A DNA stretch of 13,047 bases from Oscillospiraceae bacterium. GTDB lineage: Bacteria > Bacillota > Clostridia > Saccharofermentanales > Saccharofermentanaceae. Made by a program: the position numbers and the translations under genes. Positions within the stretch are counted from its first letter, which is position 1. Every line of letters starts with the position of its first letter. Below are positions 1-5,857 of this stretch, piece by piece. The notes under the pieces are model-generated. The model was not told where the DNA came from. It searched no databases and was given only the letters and a program-made list of their open reading frames with translations. The stretch covers positions 1-13,047 of the forward strand of contig CACXGG010000001.1 in NCBI GenBank assembly GCA_902767145.1, in the 5' to 3' direction.

Positions 1-288
1 AAGGGGGTTGTTGCATGTATCTCCGCCGAAGACCACCATATCCAGGCCCTTCTGCTCGTATTCACGTCTTATGAGTGCGGTGAGGTCGGCGGGATGGATA
101 AAGCAGAATTCAGCATGAAGGTCACTGAAATAGAAGATCCTCAGATCGGGATCACCCTCCCTGTCTGTCCTTGAGATGGTGTCTCTGGTTATCTTAAGTG
201 ACCTGGCTTCCAGCATTCCCCGTATGAGGAGATATATACCTATGGCCAGGATGATCCCGATAATAAAGGCTATTACAGGCTTGTCCAA
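1..288 (-). CDS. Membrane-anchored metallophosphoesterase, 3' part outside window
   Basis: Reverse-complement reading gives an open frame of 96 codons that runs off the left edge. The start is a TTG at 288-286, eight bases after AAAGGG; a stop codon lies upstream in frame and no ATG is available. The protein opens with one hydrophobic helix (about residues 4-22, AFIIGIILAIGIYLLI), then a linker, then FYFSDLHAEF and VVFGGDTCNN. SDLH and GGDTCNN match the first two metal-binding motifs (D-x-H and GDxxxN/D) of calcineurin-like phosphoesterases. Family knowledge: these membrane-tethered enzymes bind two metal ions and hydrolyse phosphoesters or phospholipid headgroups. The remaining motifs (GNH, GHxH) lie beyond the window, so the substrate cannot be inferred. 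It is divergent from the 421-4423 operon. Confidence 0.85.
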   Translation of the reverse strand, partial: MDKPVIAFIIGIILAIGIYLLIRGMLEARSLKITRDTISRTDREGDPDLRIFYFSDLHAEFCFIHPADLTALIRREYEQKGLDMVVFGGDTCNNPL

Positions 289-328
289 TATATGTGTACC
301 CTTTCTGCTCTTACAATAAAAGAATTTT

Positions 329-343
329 ATTATAAGTATTATA
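329..343 (-). promoter_or_regulatory. Candidate -10 elements for the phosphoesterase gene
   Basis: The 132-bp divergent gap is extremely AT-rich. Read on the minus strand it holds two TATAAT hexamers (338-343 and 329-334) upstream of the TTG start at 288. No convincing -35 is visible at 16-18 bp from either, so the promoter call is tentative. Confidence 0.35.
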
Positions 344-368
344 ATATATTTTATTTTTTAAATTGTGA

Positions 369-377
369 TGATATAAT
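369..377 (+). promoter_or_regulatory. Extended -10 promoter for the ligA operon
   Basis: TGATATAAT is a TGn-extended -10 with a perfect TATAAT hexamer, about 44 bases before the first ATG. The -35 position (near 349-355) is only T-rich, as is common for extended -10 promoters. The ribosome site GGGAGGA follows at 407-413, seven bases before the start at 421. Confidence 0.65.
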
Positions 378-420
378 CAACGCATGAATTCTAACATAAG
401 AACTATGGGAGGAACAGAAC

Positions 421-663
421 ATGCCTAAGACAGACATTAAGTATGAGATCGTAAAGCCCCTCGGGATCCTTGCCACAAACAAGTCCGGATGGAACAGAGA
501 GATCAATATCGTAAAGTGGAACGAGGGTAAGGCTAAGGTCGATATCCGTGATTGGGGCCCTGATCATGAGAAGGTCGGTAAGGGCATTTCCCTTAGCGCT
601 GAAGAGATCGCTATCCTTAAGGAGCTTCTTGCTGACTACGATCCTTACGAGATAGAGGAATAA
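421..663 (+). CDS. YdbC-like PC4-domain ssDNA-binding protein
   Basis: An 80-residue protein made almost entirely of one PC4-type domain. The recognisable core is FEIV/YEIV-LGIL near the N-terminus, SGWNREINIVKWN (22-34), KVDIRDWGPDHEKVGKGISLS (39-59) and a C-terminal helix EEIAILKELL. This is the pattern of the Firmicutes YdbC family, bacterial relatives of the eukaryotic coactivator PC4, which bind single-stranded DNA as dimers. The start is set by GGGAGGA seven bases upstream. It is the first gene of a five-gene operon that includes DNA ligase, which fits a role in replication, recombination or repair. That role is inferred from context; the ssDNA-binding fold is established for the family. 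The PC4 assignment is firm. Confidence 0.88.
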   Translation: MPKTDIKYEIVKPLGILATNKSGWNREINIVKWNEGKAKVDIRDWGPDHEKVGKGISLSAEEIAILKELLADYDPYEIEE

Positions 664-668
664 TCGAT

Positions 669-1316
669 TTGAATCTTAGAAGTGAAGAGCGCGCCGGTAT
701 AGTCGCGCTTATACTTCTGTTTTTGTGGGGGACTCTGATTACAGAGCCCTTGCATGTTTGTATGGAGTTTTTTTGGAGCTGTGCATATAAGCTCATGACA
801 CTTCTGGGGATAGGCGCACATATCAAGACCGCGAATACATTATCGGTACTTCTTTTCGCCCTTGTCTTCGTGGGGTTTATGATCCTTTCCAAGACCGGTT
901 TTTACAGATTTATCCCCGTTACGATCCTCGGGATCACTGCTCTCAGTGTGGCCATATCCTTTTTCATGAGCTACACATACAGCCCGGGAAATATCGTTGC
1001 CCTGGCCATCGCGCTGGCGGTGACGGCTTTTTTCCACCTTATCAGGAACGATGTCCTGCTCAAGTGGGAGGCTGACGTATGTATCCTTTCCGCTTCCGCC
1101 TTTCTTATCACGGGACTTTTCTTTGAGCCCCTTGCCCGCAAGGGGGAGATCATCTCAAATGTCCTCTACATTACAAGGCATCAGCAGACTGACATAGGTT
1201 CCGTATTCGGATCATTCCTTCACATCCCTTCATTTGTATGGGGAGCATTCATCTTTGTCCTTGTGACGCTGCCGACCATCTATTACTCTGCTTCAAGAGA
1301 TAAGGAGCTCATATGA
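669..1316 (+). CDS. Unrecognised multi-pass membrane protein
   Basis: A 215-residue hydrophobic protein that I cannot assign to a family. The start is TTG at 669, chosen because AGAGGAA overlaps the end of the preceding gene nine bases upstream and the next in-frame ATG would remove the first membrane helix. Likely transmembrane segments lie near 10-29, 57-75, 79-100, 107-124, 137-153 and 186-206, with short charged loops (for example RNDVLLKWE at 126-134). No catalytic or transport signature is visible. It begins five bases after the YdbC-like gene and its TGA overlaps the ligA ATG by four bases (ATGA), so translation is probably coupled to ligA. A housekeeping role tied to ligA is not implied by the sequence itself. 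Confidence 0.8.
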   Translation: MNLRSEERAGIVALILLFLWGTLITEPLHVCMEFFWSCAYKLMTLLGIGAHIKTANTLSVLLFALVFVGFMILSKTGFYRFIPVTILGITALSVAISFFMSYTYSPGNIVALAIALAVTAFFHLIRNDVLLKWEADVCILSASAFLITGLFFEPLARKGEIISNVLYITRHQQTDIGSVFGSFLHIPSFVWGAFIFVLVTLPTIYYSASRDKELI

Positions 1317-3379
1317 AGAATAATGAGAACCAGCTGGATCTTTTCTCCGGCGATCTGTTCGGGGAAAACGATATAAAGAAGGAATACGAAGAGCTCGTTA
1401 AGACGCTCAATTATCACTGTGACCGCTATTATAACGACGATGAGCCGGAGATATCGGACTTTGAGTACGATATGATGAACCAGCGCCTCAAGAAGATAGA
1501 GGCCGACCACCCTGAGCTCATATCAGATGATTCCCCCTCCAGAAGAGCAGGCTGGAAGGCTGAGAAGGGTATCCTCGTTAAGCATAACGTGCCCATGCTG
1601 AGCCTTCAGGATGTCTTTTCCAAAGAGGAGGTGGACGACTTCGTAAACAGTCTCCGGGAGACACTGGGAGAAGGTACGGAGTTCCTCGTAGAGACAAAGA
1701 TCGACGGTCTTTCCATGGCCCTGAGGTACGAAAACGGAGATCTGGTGATGGCAGTTACCAGAGGCGACGGTATAACTGAAGGCGAAGACGTCACCATGAA
1801 CGCCAGGGTCATAAAGGACGTGGTAAAGAAGATGCCCCATCCCGTGGAGTACATAGAGATCAGGGGCGAGGTCTATATGACCAGGGCGGCATTTGAAAAG
1901 GTAAATGCAGAAGCTGAGGAGCAGGGGACAAAGCTCTTTGCAAATCCCAGGAACTGCGCTGCAGGAACTCTCCGCCAGCTGGATACCAGGATCACCAAGA
2001 AGAGGGATCTGTCCCTTTTCATATTCAATGTCCAGGAAGTCAGGGGAACCACCTTCAAGACCCACGACGAGGGCTATGAATTCCTCAGGAAGAACGGCGT
2101 TAAGGTCATTGACCATTATTATAAGTGCAGGACCTCTGAGGAGGTCTGGGAGGCCATTCAGAAGATAGGACAGGCCAGGGGAGAGCTCAGCTACGATATA
2201 GACGGAGCTGTGGTCAAGCTGAACAACATAGAGGACAGGGCGCGTCTGGGAGCCACCATCAAGTTCCCCAGAGGGGCCATCGCATATAAATATCCCCCGG
2301 AGGAGAAGGAGACAAAGCTGCTTTCAGTCGAGGTGGGAACGGGAAGGACCGGCAGGGTCACCCCGGTGGCAGTCTTTGAGCCCATAAGCCTTTGCGGCAC
2401 CATGGTCTCCAGGGCTACCCTTCATAACCAGAACTTCATAGATGAGATGGATATCGGTATCGGCGATACCCTGGTGGTATTTAAGTCCGGTGAGATCATC
2501 CCCAAGATCAAGTGCGTCAATAAGGATAAGAGGCCTTCTGACTGGCAGCGCTACAAGCTCCCGGAGGAGTGCCCTGTATGCGGCCATAAGCTTGTAAGGG
2601 AAAAGGATGCCGCCGACCTTAAGTGCGTCAACCTGAACTGCCCCGGCACCATCATAAACAGGATCGTAAACTTCGTATCCAGGGATGCCATGAATATCAA
2701 GGGCTTCGGATATGAATATATAAAGGCTCTGGTGGATGAGGGATATATCAGGGATATATCCGACATCTTCGTCCTGGGAAGATACAGGGATGAACTTGTG
2801 GAAAAGGGCATCCTGGGAAAAGACAAGAATACGGATAAGCTCCTGGCAGCCATAGATGCCGCTAAAACGGAGACTCCCGCCGATAAGGTGTTATCCGGTC
2901 TCGGTATCCCCAACGTTGGTAAAGCCACCGCTAAGGAGCTTATAAGGTACTTCGGATCCATCGACAGGATAGAGGATGCATCTGTGGAGGAACTGGTGAA
3001 GGTGGGAGATATCGGAGAGATATCCGCAGCAGGCATCAGGAACTTCTTCGAAGATGAGGAGATGAGATCGCTTATGGCAAGGCTTCGTGAGTCCGGTGTA
3101 AGATTTGAGGCGGAGGATACAGTGACAGGTTCCGCTCTGGAAGGTCTCACCATCTGCATAACGGGAACCCTTCCCACCCTGTCCAGGAACGAGGCCGCCG
3201 ACCTCATCGAAAAGAACGGGGGAAAGACAGTATCCTCAGTATCAGGCAAGACATCATATCTCCTGGAGGGAGAAGCCGCCGGCAGCAAGGCTGTGAAGGC
3301 AAGGTCCCTGGGAGTTCCGGTAATAACAGAAGAAGATCTATTAAGGATGATAGGAGAAGGAGGAAAAGACGATGAATGA
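1313..3379 (+). CDS. ligA: NAD-dependent DNA ligase
   Basis: Complete 688-residue LigA, which seals 3'-OH/5'-phosphate nicks using NAD+ in replication and repair. Domains in order: Ia NAD-binding helices (about 22-80, with YYNDDEPEISDFEYD and DSPSRRAG); adenylation domain with the nucleotidyl lysine K129 in KIDG and later IRGE (183-186), DGAVVK (297-302) and YKYPPEE (325-331); OB fold (about 335-405); four-cysteine zinc finger C420, C423, C438, C443; helix-hairpin-helix region (about 455-595, including SGLGIPNVGKATAKEL); and a C-terminal BRCT domain (about 606-680, GLTICITGTL). All catalytic motifs look intact and the length is normal. AAGGAG lies five bases before the ATG. The odd part is an N-terminal extension carrying QLDLF at residues 7-11, a sliding-clamp-binding consensus. 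It overlaps the genes on both sides. Confidence 0.98.
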   Translation: MKNNENQLDLFSGDLFGENDIKKEYEELVKTLNYHCDRYYNDDEPEISDFEYDMMNQRLKKIEADHPELISDDSPSRRAGWKAEKGILVKHNVPMLSLQDVFSKEEVDDFVNSLRETLGEGTEFLVETKIDGLSMALRYENGDLVMAVTRGDGITEGEDVTMNARVIKDVVKKMPHPVEYIEIRGEVYMTRAAFEKVNAEAEEQGTKLFANPRNCAAGTLRQLDTRITKKRDLSLFIFNVQEVRGTTFKTHDEGYEFLRKNGVKVIDHYYKCRTSEEVWEAIQKIGQARGELSYDIDGAVVKLNNIEDRARLGATIKFPRGAIAYKYPPEEKETKLLSVEVGTGRTGRVTPVAVFEPISLCGTMVSRATLHNQNFIDEMDIGIGDTLVVFKSGEIIPKIKCVNKDKRPSDWQRYKLPEECPVCGHKLVREKDAADLKCVNLNCPGTIINRIVNFVSRDAMNIKGFGYEYIKALVDEGYIRDISDIFVLGRYRDELVEKGILGKDKNTDKLLAAIDAAKTETPADKVLSGLGIPNVGKATAKELIRYFGSIDRIEDASVEELVKVGDIGEISAAGIRNFFEDEEMRSLMARLRESGVRFEAEDTVTGSALEGLTICITGTLPTLSRNEAADLIEKNGGKTVSSVSGKTSYLLEGEAAGSKAVKARSLGVPVITEEDLLRMIGEGGKDDE

Positions 3380-3971
3380 ATCCATCAGAAAGACACAGAT
3401 AAGGGCATCCATCCGCGAGCAGAGGCAGCTCCTTTCCCCTGAGCAGATAGAAGAGGCCGACAAGACACTGGCAGAGCAGTTTATCACTGTAGGAGATAAG
3501 GATCTTAAGAAGATCGTTTCCTCCGCTTCCTGCATCGCCCTCTATAAGGCCGTAAACGGTGAACTCCCCTGTGACCGTATAGCAGAGTTCTTCCTGGAGA
3601 ACAACAGGACCATATGCTATCCCAGGGTCAAGGGTGACACCATGGATTTCTATGAGATAACAGATCCCGCCACCCAGTTTACTAAGGGTGCCTATAATAT
3701 CCCTGAGCCCAAGTCGGACTGCAGGAAGATCTATCCCGGCGATATCGATCTTATGATCGTTCCCGCGGTGGCATTTAATGACGAAGGACTGAGGCTCGGT
3801 CAGGGCGGAGGCTATTACGACAGATGGTTTGCCGCTGCCGAGAAGGAAGGGAAGATGCCCTATACCATCGGGGTGTGCTATGATTTCCAGATCTATTCCG
3901 CCCTTCCGGTGGAGCCCCACGACCACGCTGTGGACTGCGTGATGTGTGTTTTCACGGGAGATGAAAGATGA
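3372..3971 (+). CDS. 5-formyltetrahydrofolate cyclo-ligase (MTHFS)
   Basis: A 199-residue cytosolic enzyme that converts 5-formyl-THF plus ATP to 5,10-methenyl-THF, returning the storage form of folate to one-carbon metabolism. The N-terminal helix IRKTQIRASIREQRQLLS matches the family's K/R-rich opening. Further signatures are CIALYKAVNGE (54-64), YPRV (83-86), GAYNIPEP (106-113), DLMIVPAVAFNDEGLRLG (126-143) and the hallmark GQGGGYYDRW (143-152). The C-terminal PHDHAVD (182-188) is also typical. The start overlaps the ligA stop by eight bases and has GGAGG at 3359-3363. The overlap indicates co-transcription and coupling; the pairing with ligA looks like ordinary operon packing, not shared function. 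Confidence 0.95.
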   Translation: MNESIRKTQIRASIREQRQLLSPEQIEEADKTLAEQFITVGDKDLKKIVSSASCIALYKAVNGELPCDRIAEFFLENNRTICYPRVKGDTMDFYEITDPATQFTKGAYNIPEPKSDCRKIYPGDIDLMIVPAVAFNDEGLRLGQGGGYYDRWFAAAEKEGKMPYTIGVCYDFQIYSALPVEPHDHAVDCVMCVFTGDER

Positions 3972-4423
3972 AGTATTATTTAGCAAATCTCGGGGTGCAT
4001 ATCGCCATAAACCTGATCCTTACCCTGATAGTCATCAGGTCCTCTGACAGGAACAGAAAGGGTCAGACAAAGCACACACTCACATATTTCCTGCCCTTTA
4101 TCATGAGCATCGTCACTGTGCTCTATATGATCAATTTCACGGCGCCCAGGCTCCTGGACCTGACTGATGTTACGGGACAGAATTATTATTCCTATACGGG
4201 TACACTGGAGGAGATATCCTCCATGAACAACTACTTCATCATCGACGGACAGAAGTACTATATAAACCCCCTTAGGGATATTCCTGAAGTGGGCTCCCTG
4301 GTTAAGATCAGATATACGAGATACGGCAAGTATGTTATCGAGGTGACCCAGAGCGAAGAGGTCAATATAAGTGACTCCATCAACGAGGAGATACAGACTG
4401 CCATATCCCCCGAAAACGGCTAG
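3968..4423 (+). CDS. Small two-helix membrane protein with exposed C-terminal domain
   Basis: A 151-residue protein of unknown function. Two membrane helices (about 8-24 and 39-56) are separated by a positively charged loop (RSSDRNRKGQTKH), which the positive-inside rule places in the cytoplasm. The tail of about 95 residues (57-151) would then be outside. The part from YSYTGTLEEI to YGKYVIEV looks like a small beta-barrel-type fold: alternating hydrophobics, PEVGSLVKIRYTRYGKYV, and no cysteines. The ATG overlaps the preceding stop (ATGA), so it is the last gene of the ligA operon. A terminator starts 36 bases after its TAG. I do not recognise a named family. Confidence 0.82.
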   Translation: MKYYLANLGVHIAINLILTLIVIRSSDRNRKGQTKHTLTYFLPFIMSIVTVLYMINFTAPRLLDLTDVTGQNYYSYTGTLEEISSMNNYFIIDGQKYYINPLRDIPEVGSLVKIRYTRYGKYVIEVTQSEEVNISDSINEEIQTAISPENG

Positions 4424-4458
4424 TTTTCCGTAAAAAAGTCCCAAAAGGCCCGAAAAGT

Positions 4459-4489
4459 CCCATTATTTTTCGATAATGGGGCGTTTTTA
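4459..4489 (+). terminator. Rho-independent terminator of the ligA operon
   Basis: Perfect 8-bp stem CCCATTAT/ATAATGGG (4459-4466 and 4473-4480) with a TTTTCG loop, followed by GCGTTTTT and a second T-run at 4493-4498. It sits just after the last gene of the operon. Confidence 0.88.
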
Positions 4490-4518
4490 TTGTTTTTTGA
4501 AAAAAAGGGTGCCACAAT
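4490..4518 (+). promoter_or_regulatory. Weak candidate promoter for the Spo0A-domain gene
   Basis: TTGTTT (4490-4495) and CACAAT (4513-4518) are 17 bp apart and lie in the tail of the preceding terminator, about 32 bases before the ATG at 4550. Both hexamers deviate from consensus. Read-through from the ligA operon is an alternative source of transcript. Confidence 0.3.
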
Positions 4519-4549
4519 CGAACCATCACATAAAAAGGCGGGATCTTTT

Positions 4550-5125
4550 ATGGCACAGAAGTATATAAATATAGAGGAGATGACGGGGATATATATCGTC
4601 TGCAGTGATAAGAACCTTCTTGATAACGTCAACAGGATGTTTAAGAGAAGGGGAATGATAGGAGTGACTGATACTGCCGGAAGGGTCCGCTATATCGTGG
4701 ACGGCAGGCAGAGCAAATGGACCGCCATGAAATCCATCAGCAACTTCCTGAACCTTGCGGGATTTAAGGAGATAAACATGATCGACGGCAAGGCCAACGA
4801 TGCCATCTATAACGAGGTCATAGGAAGGGTCCTGAACAAATACGGGTTCGAGCCTGCCCATATAGGCACAAAGGCCGTATTCATCCTTATAAAGCAGATG
4901 ATCATCAATAATATCGACACCAGGAATATCACCGTCAAGGAGTTCTACAGTATAGTGTGTGACAGGCTCCAGCTCACATACGGCCAGACGGAAAGGGATG
5001 TCAGATATGCCATAAAGAACTCATGTGCCTACGAGAGGGGAGTCAAGAGCATAACCCTGGTCAAGAGGCTGGCTGATGAGGTCAGGCTCATACTTGATCA
5101 GATGGTGGATGCAGGGGAGTTATGA
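4550..5125 (+). CDS. Receiver-less protein with a Spo0A-type DNA-binding domain
   Basis: 191 residues. The start is ATG 4550, with AAGGCGGG seven bases upstream; an upstream TTG in the same frame lies inside the terminator and is not credible. Residues about 86-165 match the Spo0A C-terminal effector domain: PAHIGTKAVFILIKQMIINN followed by KEFYSIVCDRLQLTYGQTERDVRYAIKNS, where QTERDVRYAI corresponds to the Spo0A recognition helix SRVERAIRHAI. The first ~80 residues (GIYIVCSDKNLLDNVNRMFKRRG, then GRVRYIVDGRQ) are too short for a receiver and lack the acidic pocket and phospho-acceptor Asp. A C-terminal helical tail (about 166-191) follows. It is probably a sequence-specific regulator not directly controlled by aspartyl phosphorylation. 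The targets (0A-box-like sites) are not identifiable here. Confidence 0.85.
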   Translation: MAQKYINIEEMTGIYIVCSDKNLLDNVNRMFKRRGMIGVTDTAGRVRYIVDGRQSKWTAMKSISNFLNLAGFKEINMIDGKANDAIYNEVIGRVLNKYGFEPAHIGTKAVFILIKQMIINNIDTRNITVKEFYSIVCDRLQLTYGQTERDVRYAIKNSCAYERGVKSITLVKRLADEVRLILDQMVDAGEL

Positions 5126-5135
5126 GCAAAACAAA

Positions 5136-5166
5136 AGAGGCTGTCATAAGACAGCCTCTCGTTTTT
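5136..5166. terminator. Bidirectional terminator between Spo0A-domain gene and hup
   Basis: A 10-bp stem AGAGGCTGTC/GACAGCCTCT (5136-5145 and 5150-5159) with ATAA loop. On the plus strand CGTTTTT follows. On the minus strand the stem is followed by TTTGTTTTG. It therefore serves both convergent genes. Confidence 0.9.
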
Positions 5167-5187
5167 CAAAACAGTTTACAGGTTAGA

Positions 5188-5460
5188 TCAGTTAACCTTG
5201 TCCTTGAGCTCCTTACCAGCCTTGAAAGCGGGAGCCTTAGAAGCAGCGATCTTGATTGTCTTGCCTGTAGCGGGGTTTCTTCCCTGACGAGCAGCGCGCT
5301 CCTTAACAGAGAATGTACCGAAGCCAACGAGAACAACCTTCTCGCCGTTTGCAAGAGCATCAGAGATAGATCCGAGTGTAGCCTTAAGAGCAGCCTCAGC
5401 GTCCTTCTTTGTAAGTCCAGCGTCCTGTGCGATTGCATCAATAAGTTCTGTTTTATTCAT
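5188..5460 (-). CDS. hup: HU-family nucleoid DNA-binding protein
   Basis: A 90-residue HU protein, full normal length. The N-terminal helices [25 protein letters not shown] and the signature [18 protein letters not shown] (46-63) with the DNA-intercalating Arg-Asn-Pro (61-63) are textbook, followed by the basic beta-arm and C-terminal helix. HU dimers bend and compact DNA. The start is ATG 5460 with AGGAGG seven bases upstream; a further in-frame ATG 30 bases earlier has no ribosome site and would add non-HU residues. Codon choice is biased to frequent codons (GCT, AAG, GTT), as expected for a highly expressed gene. It is monocistronic, with a strong promoter and a terminator shared with the convergent neighbour. 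Confidence 0.97.
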   Translation of the reverse strand: MNKTELIDAIAQDAGLTKKDAEAALKATLGSISDALANGEKVVLVGFGTFSVKERAARQGRNPATGKTIKIAASKAPAFKAGKELKDKVN

Positions 5461-5501
5461 TGTATAGCCTCCTATTAGCCGTATTGGCAATTTGCAAGTA
5501 A

Positions 5502-5530
5502 ATTATGTACTGAAACGGCTATTGTGTCAA
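5502..5530 (-). promoter_or_regulatory. Strong sigma-A promoter of hup, inside an inverted repeat
   Basis: Minus strand: TTGACA (5530-5525), 17-bp spacer, CATAAT (5507-5502), about 42 bases before the hup ATG. A second TTGACA-like hexamer lies a turn upstream. Arms TAGCCGT (5476-5482) and ACGGCTA (5515-5521) flank the -10 and start region, a possible operator or leader stem. Confidence 0.82.
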
Positions 5531-5590
5531 GTCTTTTTGTCAAATAAAACGCTTATTTTAGGCACTTTTCAAGATATCAATGACAAATCT

Positions 5591-5627
5591 TTGAGATTAG
5601 TGTATCCTTGAAATATTAATTTATAAT
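5591..5627 (+). promoter_or_regulatory. Candidate promoter of the DUF1858 gene
   Basis: TTGAGA (5591-5596) is 17 bp from TATTAA (5614-5619). A consensus TATAAT also occurs at 5622-5627 but has no -35 at proper spacing. Either could be used; the ATG is at 5652 with GGAGG at 5639-5643. Confidence 0.5.
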
Positions 5628-5651
5628 CAATACAAATTGGAGGATAAAAAT

Positions 5652-5855
5652 ATGGTAGTTTCCAAGGATACTATTATCGGTGATGTAGTTAAGGAAGATC
5701 AGAATGTGGCACCTATTCTCATGAATGCCGGACTTCACTGTCTGGGTTGTGCCCTCGCTACCGGTGAGACCATCGAAGAGGCCTGCATGGTCCATGGTCT
5801 TGACTGTGACGAGCTTATCACAGCACTTAACGATTATTTCTCCTCCAAGTCCTGA
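5652..5855 (+). CDS. DUF1858-domain protein with CxxC redox pair
   Basis: A 67-residue protein that is a single DUF1858 domain, the small alpha-helical domain often found beside hybrid-cluster or redox proteins. Core features are DTIIGDVVKEDQNVAPILMNAGLHCLGC, with a cysteine pair C30-x-x-C33, and a C-terminal helix. The ATG at 5652 is chosen because GGAGG lies eight bases upstream; an in-frame TTG at 5637 overlaps that ribosome site. The cysteine pair suggests a redox or metal function, but none is established. It stands alone with its own promoter region. Its stop is only two bases from the stop of the convergent kinase gene, and no terminator separates them. Confidence 0.9.
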   Translation: MVVSKDTIIGDVVKEDQNVAPILMNAGLHCLGCALATGETIEEACMVHGLDCDELITALNDYFSSKS

Positions 5856-5857
5856 TC

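Noticed and set aside
2551..3986. Long open frames on the minus strand (2551-3288 and 3204-3986) opposite ligA and the cyclo-ligase gene
   Set aside because: They mirror strongly biased codons of clearly real genes, have no ribosome sites, and their translations show no domain.
4490..4549. Upstream TTG start for the Spo0A-domain protein
   Set aside because: It lies within the T-tail of a terminator and lacks a ribosome site; ATG 4550 is well supported.
5461..5490. Ten-residue longer HU start at 5490
   Set aside because: The AGGAGG site lies between this and ATG 5460, and the extra residues do not fit HU.
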